Position numbers and translations under genes: made by a program. 36,513 nucleotides of DNA, taken from contig JAIFMU010000049.1 of assembly GCA_020048285.1 (NCBI GenBank), positions 1 through 36,513 of the forward strand. Reading direction: 5' to 3'. Source of the stretch: a bacterium (lineage in GTDB: Bacteria > Fibrobacterota > Chitinivibrionia > Chitinivibrionales > Chitinivibrionaceae). Shown piece after piece: positions 13,598 to 22,283 of this stretch; the stretch's first letter is position 1; the number at the start of each line of letters is the position of its first letter. Under the pieces are notes generated by a model. The model was given only the letters and a program-made list of their open reading frames with translations. It did not search any database and was not told the origin of the DNA.

Positions 13598-16500
13598 CTA
13601 AATGACACCTGCCGCTTTTGCTTCAGCCTGAACTGTTGCATTGTCAGGAAGCAGTTTTGCAGCTTTGGTAATAGCATCTTTATAATCAACATCGAGCTTA
13701 AAGAGTTTCGATGCAGTCGCTTTTCCAAACCACGCTTTTCCATGTTCGGGATTCAACTGAATTGCTTTGTCATACGATTTCAGTGCGAATCGTTTTTTCG
13801 CACCAGTCATGGCATAGTAGGTCTCACCCATTTCAAAGTGAGCTTCAGCATTGTAAAGATCTAACTCTGATGACGTTTTAAAATGTTCCAACGCACCCTC
13901 GAGATCCCCCTTAGAGCGAAGAATCTGCCCCTTCATAAGAAGTGCCGCAGGATCTTCAGCAAATGCCGCAAGCATATCGTCAATAATCTTTTCTGCCTCG
14001 TTGTAGTTTTTCTCTTCCATGAGGAATCCTACATACATAGCAAGATATTTCGGATCACCTTCAGCAACGAGCTTTTTCAAAAGTTGACGTGCTTCTTCTT
14101 TCTTACCCGACTGCGCATAAGCATCCACAAGAAGTTTGATGACATCGAGATTTTCAGGTTGAGCTGCGCCCGCCTGTTTCAACACGGGAATTGCATTGTT
14201 CCACTGCTGAAGGCGAACGTATGCTTTTCCGGTCTTGATCATAATATCAACTCGCTTAGGATCAAGCGCAGCAGCAGATTCATAACTAAGCACGGCATCG
14301 CTGTGCTTTCCCTTTGAAGAGTAGAGATCACCAATGCGAACCCATGCATTGGCATCATCAGCTTTTACAACAGTATACTTTTTATATGCTTCCAACTCTT
14401 TCTCTGGCATTTTTGCTTTACCGTACGCTTCCGCGACAGTAAGAAGAAGTTCTGCATTTGAAGCACCCGCTTTAGTGAGAACTTTTTCGAGAAGTGTCGC
14501 GCCCTCTTTCAGATCAGCAGGAACGGCGCTCGAGGTAAGCATTTTCCCTAACTGAAGGTGATTGCGCATATCATCGGCATAGGTTACAATGTTGGCGCGA
14601 TACTGTGTTTTCGCCGCTGCAGGAGCAGATGATTCGCGGAGGAATGCACGTTTGAAATCAGCTTCGCGACTTGGCCACTTGTTTGTCACAACGTACTCAT
14701 CGTAAAGTCGGATTGCCACAGCTGTTTTCCCCTGTTTTTCCGCACACACAGCGATATTAAAGAGTATCGTTTTCAGCTTGTCAATGGAAGGACCTTTTGT
14801 TTTGGTCTTTTCGTACATTGCAGAAGCGTCAGCCCATTTTTCAACAGCAAACAGAACGTTAGAATAGGCGTAAAGATAGTCAAATGTTTCCGACTTTGGC
14901 GCTTTTACAAGTGCAAGTGCCTGTTCAGCTAATTTGTTATCCTTAGAATTGATAGCGGACATACCCACGTTAAACGCAATATCACTGTTCTTTCCACCTT
15001 TTTCGATGTATGAACGATAATTTTTCGCAGCAGTTGCTTTGTCGCCACTCGCCGAGTACGCATCGCCTAATTTGGCATAAACGATTACCGAATCGGGATT
15101 CATCATCTGAGCCTGTTCAAAAGAGACGATCGCACTCTGAGCGTTGCCAGATGCAAGCTGACACTCACCGATTGCCACACTCGAAGCGAGATCTGCAGGA
15201 TTGATTGAAAGAGCTTTTTCATACATCGGAATCGCTTTGGCAAACTCTTTTTTGTTTTTGTAGAGCATACCAAGAGTTGTAAAAGTTCCAACATCTGCTT
15301 TTCCGGTGGAGACTAGACCAGTCAAGGCCTTGATTACTTCATCAGTCTGACCTTTTTTAATCACAATTTCTGCGTAATGATCGTAGGGGAAACCTTCGGG
15401 CATTGCATTGATTGAAAGTGCCTTGCGATACATTGCGAGCGCTTCATCAAAACGCTGTGCTCCGTAATACATTTCACCAAGACGAATAACCGAAGCGAGA
15501 TCTGTGGTGTTTAACTTGAGATAGCCTTCGAGGAAAAGGATCGCTTCTGTTTTCTTATCCAGTTCAACCGCGAGCGCAGATGCTGTTTTCCAATGATCAG
15601 CCTTGGTAGCTTCCAACTTCGTCAATTCAACCACAATCGGGAACGCAGTGGCAGTTTTTTTCTGAGACAGAAGCCATGCGCTGTATCGTTTGCGCGAATC
15701 AATGTTTCCCGGTTCGAGAGTGATCAGTGCTGAATCAGCTGCAAGTCCCAATTTCTGATCGCTTACTTTTTCGCTCAAGCCATACTGCATTTTCCAGTAG
15801 CTGATATTCTTAGGCTCTTTTTCTAGAACTTTCGCCACTTCAGGAATTGCCTCCATCGAAGCGTCGGTTGCCACTAATGCTTCCACAAGTGCTTTGCGAA
15901 CAACGAGATCATCCTTAGCTGCCAGCGCCTGTTTTGCTGCAGGGATTACTTTCACCCACAGTTTCTGGGGCGCCGCAGAGAGAGCGATGCCGTGAGCAGC
16001 TTCAGGAGTGCTGCTGAGGGATGCACTTTTTTCAAAATTGGCCAAGGCTGAAACATACTCTTTTTTCGCGAGCTTGTAGTCGCCAAGTTTGAGATAGACC
16101 GTCGGATCGCTTTGGTTCTGAGAAATCAATCCTTCAAGTGTCGATTCAGACTTTGCCGTATTTCCCATGGCAGAGTAGATTTCTGCAAGCAAAGCATATG
16201 AACCGGCGTTCTTTTTGTCGAGGGCGATGCTTTTTTCGAGTGATACTATTGCGGCGTCATTCTGTTTCTGAGCAACTTGCATTTCAGCGAGGCGGAACCA
16301 AATCGGCGAACTTGCCGCTTCTGTACCCTTAGATGCAAGATAGAAATTGTAGTGATCAATTGCTGAAATCGCTTTTTTCGCATGATCTTTATCTGCAACA
16401 TAGAGTCGTGCAGCTAGAGCTGGCGCGCTTTTATCGGCAACAAATGCTGTGACCGCATCGCGATACAGTTTTTCAGTTTCACTTTTCGACTCTTTTTCTG

Positions 16501-17305
16501 CGGAAACAGCATAGCGATAGGTCTGAGTTGCAGTGAGAGCGACTCCTGCTTTCGCGCGGCCATATTCAGTAAATGAACGAGCAAAGTTGTTCTCTTCGAA
16601 AGAGAGGTCGGCTAATTCAACCATGGCGGTGTAGAGTTTTGAATCGCCAGCAACTGCGAGATCGTAAAACTCTTTTGCCTTGTCATTTTTTCCGCTACTG
16701 CGATATGAAAGTGCTACTTTGTAGGCGAGTTCTTTTGATGCGCCATTTTTGTAGGCCAATTCAAGAAGTGTCGATGCTTTTGCGTACTCTTTTTCATCGT
16801 AATAGATCTGACCAAGTGAACTGTTCGCTGATACATTTGCCGGATCTGCGGCGATTACTTTTTCAAGAGCCGCTTTTGCTTCCGCCGGTTTCCCCAATTT
16901 GATTGACGCGCGGGCAAATTGCCATGCCGCGTTCGCATCGGGAGTTAATTCAAACGCTTTTTTTCCGAACTCTTCAGCCTGAACAAAATTTCCTTGATCG
17001 AAATAGATCGAAGCGGCACCGGCCAAAGGAGCTCCAGCGGTAGGGTTCATGCGACCGGCGATTATAAAGGTCGCGAGAGCTTTTGTTTCGTTTTTTGTTT
17101 CCTGATACGACTGAGCCAACTGCATCCACTCATTAAGTGTGCGGTTCTGCGGGGTGAGCGATGTGTTTACATAGTTGATAGCATCATCAAATTTTTTCTG
17201 GGTGATAAATTCATCCAATTTTGCATCGGCGATACCTTGTGAAGCTAAGACGGCAACAATACCAGTGATAAGTGTGCATTTCTGAGCCGTTGTCATTTTC
17301 GACAT
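13598..17305 (-). CDS. giant TPR-repeat protein with signal peptide
   Basis: A 1235-residue exported protein made almost entirely of tetratricopeptide repeats. Residues 1-29 look like a Sec signal peptide (TLITGIVAVLASQGIADA, probable cleavage after Ala). The rest repeats a 34-residue period with the TPR signature, for example LGQIYYDEKEYAKASTLLELA, LGEMYYGAQRFDEALAMYRKAL and LGMLYKNKKEFAKAIPMYEKAL, up to EMGETYYAMTGAKKRFALKSYDKAI near the end. TPR solenoids bind proteins; the partner cannot be read from sequence. ATG 17305 has AAGGAG upstream; the TTG at 17326 precedes that site. It is a single-gene unit, with a terminator of the upstream mltG unit before it. Confidence 0.88.
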   Translation of the reverse strand: MSKMTTAQKCTLITGIVAVLASQGIADAKLDEFITQKKFDDAINYVNTSLTPQNRTLNEWMQLAQSYQETKNETKALATFIIAGRMNPTAGAPLAGAASIYFDQGNFVQAEEFGKKAFELTPDANAAWQFARASIKLGKPAEAKAALEKVIAADPANVSANSSLGQIYYDEKEYAKASTLLELAYKNGASKELAYKVALSYRSSGKNDKAKEFYDLAVAGDSKLYTAMVELADLSFEENNFARSFTEYGRAKAGVALTATQTYRYAVSAEKESKSETEKLYRDAVTAFVADKSAPALAARLYVADKDHAKKAISAIDHYNFYLASKGTEAASSPIWFRLAEMQVAQKQNDAAIVSLEKSIALDKKNAGSYALLAEIYSAMGNTAKSESTLEGLISQNQSDPTVYLKLGDYKLAKKEYVSALANFEKSASLSSTPEAAHGIALSAAPQKLWVKVIPAAKQALAAKDDLVVRKALVEALVATDASMEAIPEVAKVLEKEPKNISYWKMQYGLSEKVSDQKLGLAADSALITLEPGNIDSRKRYSAWLLSQKKTATAFPIVVELTKLEATKADHWKTASALAVELDKKTEAILFLEGYLKLNTTDLASVIRLGEMYYGAQRFDEALAMYRKALSINAMPEGFPYDHYAEIVIKKGQTDEVIKALTGLVSTGKADVGTFTTLGMLYKNKKEFAKAIPMYEKALSINPADLASSVAIGECQLASGNAQSAIVSFEQAQMMNPDSVIVYAKLGDAYSASGDKATAAKNYRSYIEKGGKNSDIAFNVGMSAINSKDNKLAEQALALVKAPKSETFDYLYAYSNVLFAVEKWADASAMYEKTKTKGPSIDKLKTILFNIAVCAEKQGKTAVAIRLYDEYVVTNKWPSREADFKRAFLRESSAPAAAKTQYRANIVTYADDMRNHLQLGKMLTSSAVPADLKEGATLLEKVLTKAGASNAELLLTVAEAYGKAKMPEKELEAYKKYTVVKADDANAWVRIGDLYSSKGKHSDAVLSYESAAALDPKRVDIMIKTGKAYVRLQQWNNAIPVLKQAGAAQPENLDVIKLLVDAYAQSGKKEEARQLLKKLVAEGDPKYLAMYVGFLMEEKNYNEAEKIIDDMLAAFAEDPAALLMKGQILRSKGDLEGALEHFKTSSELDLYNAEAHFEMGETYYAMTGAKKRFALKSYDKAIQLNPEHGKAWFGKATASKLFKLDVDYKDAITKAAKLLPDNATVQAEAKAAGVI

Positions 17306-17412
17306 TCGTTCTCCTTGTTTATACAAAAAAAAATTTGTTTCAATATTAATAATAGTTATAAAACTAAGATTCTACTGCGTTTAAAATAGCTTTTCTAAAC
17401 CTGTTTTACCAC

Positions 17413-17438
17413 AAAAAGGGAACAGATCTACTGTTCCC
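17413..17438 (-). terminator. intrinsic terminator of the mltG unit
   Basis: On the minus strand GGGAACAG, a 5-nt loop, CTGTTCCC and then TTTTT. It lies 38 bp after the mltG stop. Confidence 0.85.
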
Positions 17439-17475
17439 GTGGACATTTCTATTCAGTTTGAACACAAAGTAGGGA

Positions 17476-18606
17476 TTACCAGTTGCTCAACTCTTTTTTA
17501 GCATTGCGAACCATCATTTTTAAGCTATCATGTTCAGCATTCGTTTTTGAGAAATAGTGCTCTCCAGAACCATCCCATTTCGCTACAAAAAAGAGTTCTT
17601 CAGAATCGGCGGGATTAACCGCAGCTTCGAGCGCAGCTTTGCCGGGAGAACAGATCGGCCCCGGTGTCAATCCCTTGTGAATACGAGTATTATATGGAGA
17701 TCTGTTCTGTAATTCTGATTTGTAGATCGGTCCGGAAAACTTTTTGAGAGCGTAGCGTATTGTTGGATCAGCACCAAGAGGAATCCCCTGTTCAAGACGA
17801 TTGTGGAACACCGCAGAGATCACCGCTCGTTCAGACGCAACCTGTGCCTCTTTTTCTACGATTGCAGCCAAAGAGACCAGTTCATTGCGTGAAAGCGCTG
17901 CACCTCGCCCCTGTTTTGGCAACTCTTTATGAACCTCGTGAAATGTGGATGTCATTTTTTTGATTACCATTTTTTCATCTGCATCAAATTGGAAATGATA
18001 GGTTTCAGGATAAAGATATCCTTCAATAGATGTATCACCAGGAAAGCCAAGGCTATGAATAAAGGCACTATCTCCGCAAAGTTCGACAAATTTTGCGGAA
18101 TCGATACTTAACTCCTGAGCGATAACTCCTGCAGTTTGCCAAATCGTCAAACCTTCGCGAACTTGAACAATCACATCTCCCGCAGAAGGGTCGAGAAGTT
18201 GTTGCGCGGTGTAGATAATCCCCGCTCTAACAGGAAGACGGTATTGGCCCGATTTTATTTTTCCACTTTTTCGGGTGAGTCTCATATAAAAATAGAAGAG
18301 CGGAGCACTGGGTACAATTTTCGCATCGGCGAGTCGCGCACTGACTGATTTCAAAGATTCGCCGCGCTCAAGTCGAAACACTACTGATTTTCCACGCATA
18401 TGTTCCGGAGCAGTGAATGCCCACGCCAAAAATCCCATTGCAACAGTGAGCGAAATCAGTATGAAAAGTGAAAATTGTTTCCCGTTTAATTTCATCTCTA
18501 TAGTCCTCACAGCTAATAATAAAAAATAGAAGAGATACCCGGCCATCGCCAGCAGATATAATACTCCGACAAACCAAGCTCTGCCGATAAAACGTAAAAA
18601 TGCCAC
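17476..18606 (-). CDS. mltG: endolytic murein transglycosylase MltG
   Basis: A YceG/MltG-family enzyme that cleaves nascent glycan strands at the inner membrane and helps set their length. The catalytic domain shows LAAIVEKEAQVASER with the catalytic Glu, VFHNRLEQGIPLGADPTIRYAL, SPYNTRIHKGLTPGPICSPG and AVNPADSEELFFVAKWDGSGEHYFSKTNAEHD, all typical. Length is 376 residues from GTG 18606, which has poor ribosome-binding spacing. An ATG 34 codons later (MKLNGKQFSLF, at 18504) would give a 342-residue protein of usual size with one membrane anchor, preceded by GAGG. The extra N-terminal part is strongly hydrophobic and could be a second helix, so the start is unresolved. It is the last gene of a unit with the cNMP-domain and HAD genes. 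Confidence 0.92.
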   Translation of the reverse strand: MAFLRFIGRAWFVGVLYLLAMAGYLFYFLLLAVRTIEMKLNGKQFSLFILISLTVAMGFLAWAFTAPEHMRGKSVVFRLERGESLKSVSARLADAKIVPSAPLFYFYMRLTRKSGKIKSGQYRLPVRAGIIYTAQQLLDPSAGDVIVQVREGLTIWQTAGVIAQELSIDSAKFVELCGDSAFIHSLGFPGDTSIEGYLYPETYHFQFDADEKMVIKKMTSTFHEVHKELPKQGRGAALSRNELVSLAAIVEKEAQVASERAVISAVFHNRLEQGIPLGADPTIRYALKKFSGPIYKSELQNRSPYNTRIHKGLTPGPICSPGKAALEAAVNPADSEELFFVAKWDGSGEHYFSKTNAEHDSLKMMVRNAKKELSNW

Positions 18607-18617
18607 ACCTTTGTCAA

Positions 18618-19082
18618 TCAGAGTGAGCGCTCAATTTCGATATAGTGATCAGTGTCCTTGAGACGGCGAGCCAGTTCTCGGGCAATATTAAGTACTAAAA
18701 TAGCAAAGAGTTGCAGATCATCAGTAAACAGTTTCATCAGGCGAACACGGGTCAAAACAAGGAAAATAGAATTTTTCGTCGCTTGCACGTCGGCTGTGCG
18801 ATGTTGAATTCCAATCACAGATGTCTCTCCGAGGCAACTGCCAACACCAATTCGCGCCACTTCAACAAGACGTTCATTTCGGTGCAGCAAAATTGCAACT
18901 TCACCTTCGAGAATGATATAAATCTCCTCCGCAACAGTACCTTCGCGAATAAGCATTTCACCACTCTCCATGTGCCGAATTTCACAGCTTTCGTAAAGTG
19001 CAACTAACTTTTCCTGCTCAATGGCTGCAAAAATAGCGACTTCGCCCAAAACGCTGAAATAATTCTCTTTTTCGTCAGTCAC
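18618..19082 (-). CDS. cyclic-nucleotide-binding domain protein (CRP-like sensor without HTH)
   Basis: A 154-residue protein consisting of one CAP-type cNMP-binding barrel: MESGEMLIREGTVAEEIYIILEGEVAILL, then the phosphate-binding cassette GSCLGETSVIGIQHRTADVQA with Glu and Arg in place. There is no DNA-binding domain after the C-helix. Such single-domain proteins often act as regulatory partners; ligand and partner are unknown. GTG 19082 is preceded by GGGGG at 6 bases; the TTG at 19094 is the alternative. It lies 24 bp after the HAD gene and 11 bp before mltG, so the three genes are likely one operon. Confidence 0.8.
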   Translation of the reverse strand: MTDEKENYFSVLGEVAIFAAIEQEKLVALYESCEIRHMESGEMLIREGTVAEEIYIILEGEVAILLHRNERLVEVARIGVGSCLGETSVIGIQHRTADVQATKNSIFLVLTRVRLMKLFTDDLQLFAILVLNIARELARRLKDTDHYIEIERSL

Positions 19083-19106
19083 AAATGCCCCCAATAGTAA
19101 TGATCG

Positions 19107-20075
19107 TTATGCGTTTAGGTCACTGTAAAAAGTAACCTTTGAATTTAGCTCTTCATAGGAAGTGAACACGATATCCGGAAACACCTTATTTTCAAGATCA
19201 TGCATAAATGTTGAACCGCGATTCCCCGCAAAGAGCGCCGTTTTCATACCGATTTCCGACGCCGCTTTGATATCCGCAGCGAGGTCATTACCCACAAATA
19301 AAGCCTCCGAAGGAAGTACGTTCAACTCGTAAAGTGCGTCAAACAGTTTTTCATAGAGCATGCGATTCGGTTTTGCCACGCCGTTTTCATATGAAAAAAA
19401 CAGCAAATCAGATTCAAATAGTTCAAGAAAATCGACCAACTCTTCATCTTGATCGCGCAGAAACAGTGTTAAATCAATAGGCGTATAAAACTGTGCATTT
19501 GATAATATTCCCAGTTTTATATTTTGTGCTTTCAGTGCTTTCAGAGCGGGAACAACGTGTGTGAAAAAGCCACGTTTCAGCGAATGAAAGTTATAGAAAT
19601 AGGCAATAACCCGCGCAAACTCACTGCGCGTCTCGCCCACTTGATTTACGGCGAGTTCGTAGCCGTTGCGAATGAGAATTGAGAGAATAATGTCCCACAC
19701 CTCTTCGATCTTAACCTCGGGAAACGATTTTCCTTCGCCAATAGACTGTTCGTGCTTCATCACAATCAAGCCGTGATAAAAGTCGTACAACGTCTCTTGA
19801 ACAGGTTTTTCACTGTCAATAATAGCGAGCGTTTTTGTAAATCCAAAGCGGTCGGCAGTTTTTAAAAATGCACTCAACAGTGACTCTTTTTTCTTGTCTG
19901 CATCAGAAAAGGAATCATCCCAATAGTTTATCAGGGTTCCGTACACATCAAAAATAACGACCTGAACATCGCGAATCTTTTCTAATCTTCCTCGGTAGAG
20001 AGCGGGAATCGGCGTTTCTGATTTCGCAGGGAATTCTTCGTGCAGCGACGCTGCAAATTCAGCAACTATTGACAT
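19107..20075 (-). CDS. HAD-superfamily hydrolase
   Basis: A 322-residue haloacid-dehalogenase-type protein. Motif I is VVIFDVYGTLINYWDD (nucleophile Asp; Tyr replaces the usual Leu, as in some dehalogenase-branch members). Motif II is LGILSNAQF, the motif III lysine is in ENGVAKPNRMLYE, and motif IV is ALFVGNDLAADIKAASEIGMKTALFAGN. A helical cap lies between motifs I and II. Likely a phosphatase; the substrate is not readable. The protein has an N-terminal extension of about 45 residues before motif I. ATG 20075 has AGGAG 5 bases upstream. First gene of the HAD-cNMP-mltG unit. Confidence 0.85.
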   Translation of the reverse strand: MSIVAEFAASLHEEFPAKSETPIPALYRGRLEKIRDVQVVIFDVYGTLINYWDDSFSDADKKKESLLSAFLKTADRFGFTKTLAIIDSEKPVQETLYDFYHGLIVMKHEQSIGEGKSFPEVKIEEVWDIILSILIRNGYELAVNQVGETRSEFARVIAYFYNFHSLKRGFFTHVVPALKALKAQNIKLGILSNAQFYTPIDLTLFLRDQDEELVDFLELFESDLLFFSYENGVAKPNRMLYEKLFDALYELNVLPSEALFVGNDLAADIKAASEIGMKTALFAGNRGSTFMHDLENKVFPDIVFTSYEELNSKVTFYSDLNA

Positions 20076-20117
20076 ACCTTCTCCTCTTGGCAAAACTTTT
20101 TCGGCGATAAAATAACA

Positions 20118-20144
20118 TCGGGGCTTTCAAACCGAAAGCCCCGA
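20118..20144 (-). terminator. intrinsic terminator of the coiled-coil gene
   Basis: TCGGGGCTTTC and GAAAGCCCCGA form an 11-bp stem with a 5-nt loop, 30 bp after the stop at 20175. On the minus strand it is followed by TATTTTAT. Confidence 0.8.
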
Positions 20145-20174
20145 ATACCAATCATTTGAACAGTTCACCACAAA

Positions 20175-20927
20175 TTACGGTTTATAAAGATGCTGCCCCG
20201 AGGCATCGATGTAGATATCGTCAGAACTATTATGCCCAGATGTGGTAAACTCAAGTCCGGATAGATCAATTTCAAACTCCTGCGTATTTGCCGTGTCTAA
20301 AAGGATTTCATCCGAAATCGTTTCCACCGTTTGAGTAAAAGCGATAGTGCTTTTGGAAGCGAACTCTTCGAAATTTTCAAAGGCATCATCCACAAGTGCT
20401 GCTTCATCAAATTTTTCCTGAATCGAAACCAGTTGCTTGTTCGAAAGGTCCTCGATCAATAGTGCAAGCCGACGTTGTTCCGCTTCGAATCCAAGAATGC
20501 GTTGTTCATCTTGAGCTACTCGTTCGGCGAGAAGCTTGATCATAGCACCATTTTCACTTCGTTGTTTCTGAAAACTCTCAGCAACTTTTTCAGCGAGAAG
20601 GCCAAATCCAGTGTTGAATAGATTCGCTTTCTCCTCGATCTTTGCATCCAACTCTGCAATCGATACAGAACGACTCGAATCCTCAACCACAGTGGTCGCG
20701 GGGATATTGTTCAGATCAGAACGCAGCGAAGCGAGTTCCGCCGTAACTGTCACCGTAAGTGTTCCAAGAGACTTAGCAAACTCTTCTCGAAGCGCTACCA
20801 CGGACGATTCCAGCGAATCGACGATCCGTTCAATATCGGATTTCATCTCCATAATATCGTCTTGAACAATAAGATCGTCAAGCAGTGCAGTGAAATGATG
20901 TTTTAGATTTTCCTGTACTTGCCCCAT
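20175..20927 (-). CDS. hypothetical coiled-coil protein
   Basis: A 250-residue acidic protein I do not recognise. Residues about 5-70 (DIMEMKSDIERIVDSLESSVVALREEF) and 85-170 (IAELDAKIEEKANLF to RLALLIEDLSNKQLVSIQEKF) have heptad patterns typical of coiled coils. The last 60 residues are Asp/Ser/Thr-rich and probably disordered. No membrane segment or signal peptide. ATG 20927 has GGGAG 6 bases upstream. It is a single-gene unit closed by a strong terminator. Confidence 0.75.
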   Translation of the reverse strand: MGQVQENLKHHFTALLDDLIVQDDIMEMKSDIERIVDSLESSVVALREEFAKSLGTLTVTVTAELASLRSDLNNIPATTVVEDSSRSVSIAELDAKIEEKANLFNTGFGLLAEKVAESFQKQRSENGAMIKLLAERVAQDEQRILGFEAEQRRLALLIEDLSNKQLVSIQEKFDEAALVDDAFENFEEFASKSTIAFTQTVETISDEILLDTANTQEFEIDLSGLEFTTSGHNSSDDIYIDASGQHLYKP

Positions 20928-21056
20928 ATAGTTCTCCCGATTCTAACATTCGTTTTTCATATTCAAAAGCTACACCGCTACAGCTGGTTTTTCCCATTTT
21001 TTTTCAACAGAACAGAAACAGTCTCAAAATTGGCACGTTTCTCCTTTGGGAGTACT

Positions 21057-21094
21057 AAAAAACCTCCTGAAATCACAGGTTAATCTCAGGAGGT
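21057..21094 (-). terminator. intrinsic terminator of the EamA transporter gene
   Basis: On the minus strand ACCTCCTGA and TCAGGAGGT pair around a 15-nt loop and run straight into TTTTTT, 24 bp after the stop. Confidence 0.88.
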
Positions 21095-21117
21095 AGACAT
21101 TAAAACGACAACAATTA

Positions 21118-22008
21118 TTAACTACTCAACTCATTACTAAGGTTAACCTTAGGTTTTGAAGGCAACGATATTATAAGCAGCGATCCCATGGTTATGACAA
21201 TTCCTCCACCCATGATCGGCGTTAACAACTCCCCAAAAAGAATCTTTCCCGCAAGAACACTCAATACTGGACCGGTTAATGTCAAGACCGAAGTAGTTGC
21301 CACTGAAACAGTGCGAACACCATGAGTAAAAAGAAGTTGCCCCAGTGTTGCACAAATTCCCATGAGCAATAGAATCGGGAGCGTCCCCACAGGCAGTGCG
21401 ATCGGCATGGTTACAGCGGGAATTCCCATAAGAAATATTCCCCCGAGACATTGGGCCAAAAAAATTGCTTCACTCATTTCAGTTTTCGAAATCTTTTTAA
21501 CCTGAACTACCGCAGCACCTCCCAACGCTCCTCCCAACAACGCGAGCAGTGAGTAGCCGTTCAGTTGAAATTCGATGAGACTATCACCCTTGCCTACAAT
21601 GGTCAACACAATTCCCACGAAAGCGATTACAACAGTGATCAGTTTTCTCACGCCCGGCCGTTCACCGAGATGGATCATACTGAAAATAACTGCGAAAACG
21701 GGAAACGTATTCATCAAAACGGTTCCCTGGATCAAGCCAAGTTGATAAATCCCTAAAAATCCCAAGCCGATGGCAGAACCGCCGAGTAAACCGCGAATAA
21801 TCAGCCCCTTTCGGTCATTGAATCGCAGAACAATCCCCCCGGTAAACGCCATGCTTACAATCACGAGAATCCCCACGAAAAAGCGGATAAGTGCCGATAG
21901 AGCTACATTTTCAACAGCGGCGAGTCGAAGGAAAATCACCATACCGGTGAATGCAAAATTTGACATCAGAATCATCATAATCCCTTTGCGGGAACTGGCG
22001 TGTATCAT
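21118..22008 (-). CDS. DMT-superfamily (EamA) permease
   Basis: A 296-residue membrane protein with about ten hydrophobic helices in two EamA halves. The first half has FAFTGMVIFLRLAA and ALIRFFVGILVIV, then GFLGIYQLGLIQGTVLMNTFPVFAVIFS; the second has SLLALLGGALGGAAVVQVKK through SVATTSVLTLTGPVLSVLAGKILFGE. Members export or exchange amino acids, nucleosides or other metabolites; the substrate cannot be assigned. ATG 22008 has GAGGAGG 4 bases upstream. A terminator hairpin and a 35-codon ORF lie directly upstream, so expression could be attenuated. Confidence 0.88.
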   Translation of the reverse strand: MIHASSRKGIMMILMSNFAFTGMVIFLRLAAVENVALSALIRFFVGILVIVSMAFTGGIVLRFNDRKGLIIRGLLGGSAIGLGFLGIYQLGLIQGTVLMNTFPVFAVIFSMIHLGERPGVRKLITVVIAFVGIVLTIVGKGDSLIEFQLNGYSLLALLGGALGGAAVVQVKKISKTEMSEAIFLAQCLGGIFLMGIPAVTMPIALPVGTLPILLLMGICATLGQLLFTHGVRTVSVATTSVLTLTGPVLSVLAGKILFGELLTPIMGGGIVITMGSLLIISLPSKPKVNLSNELSS

Positions 22009-22026
22009 AGGCCCTCCTCATGGGCT

Positions 22027-22063
22027 AAAACAAAAAAGGCTACCTCACTTTTGAGGCAGCCTT
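22027..22063 (-). terminator. terminator/attenuator between small ORF and EamA gene
   Basis: On the minus strand AAGGCTGCCTCA, a 4-nt loop and TGAGGTAGCCTT form a 12-bp stem, then TTTTTTGTTTT. The only non-Watson-Crick pair is a G-U wobble in the minus-strand RNA (it would be A-C on the other strand), which shows the hairpin is used on this strand. It lies only 19 bp before the permease ATG. Confidence 0.85.
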
Positions 22064-22089
22064 GAATTCTAACGATCTGGATGAACAGA

Positions 22090-22197
22090 TTATCGCGAAC
22101 TACATAGAGCCTCTCCATCGAGCATACATAGTGATAGCCAACGGCGTTTCACCACTGTCTTCACTGCAGTCTCGAAAGAAATTGCTATCATGTTCAT
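22090..22197 (-). CDS. small ORF, 35 aa, possible leader peptide
   Basis: ATG at 22197 opens 35 codons (MNMIAISFETAVKTVVKRRW, then LSLCMLDGEALCSSR) ending with TAA. GGAG lies 7 bases upstream of the ATG, and a strong minus-strand terminator begins 27 bp after the stop. The peptide is basic in the middle and has two cysteines; I recognise no family. It could be a genuine small protein with its own transcript, or a leader peptide that controls the hairpin before the EamA permease gene. It has no run of one amino acid, which argues against classical amino-acid attenuation. Confidence 0.5.
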   Translation of the reverse strand: MNMIAISFETAVKTVVKRRWLSLCMLDGEALCSSR

Positions 22198-22283
22198 TTC
22201 TACTCTCCATTTGATCGTAACTCATTCAATATACTCGATGAATCCACTTCAAAGTGACACTTTTTTCGATCTTCTCATGAGCG

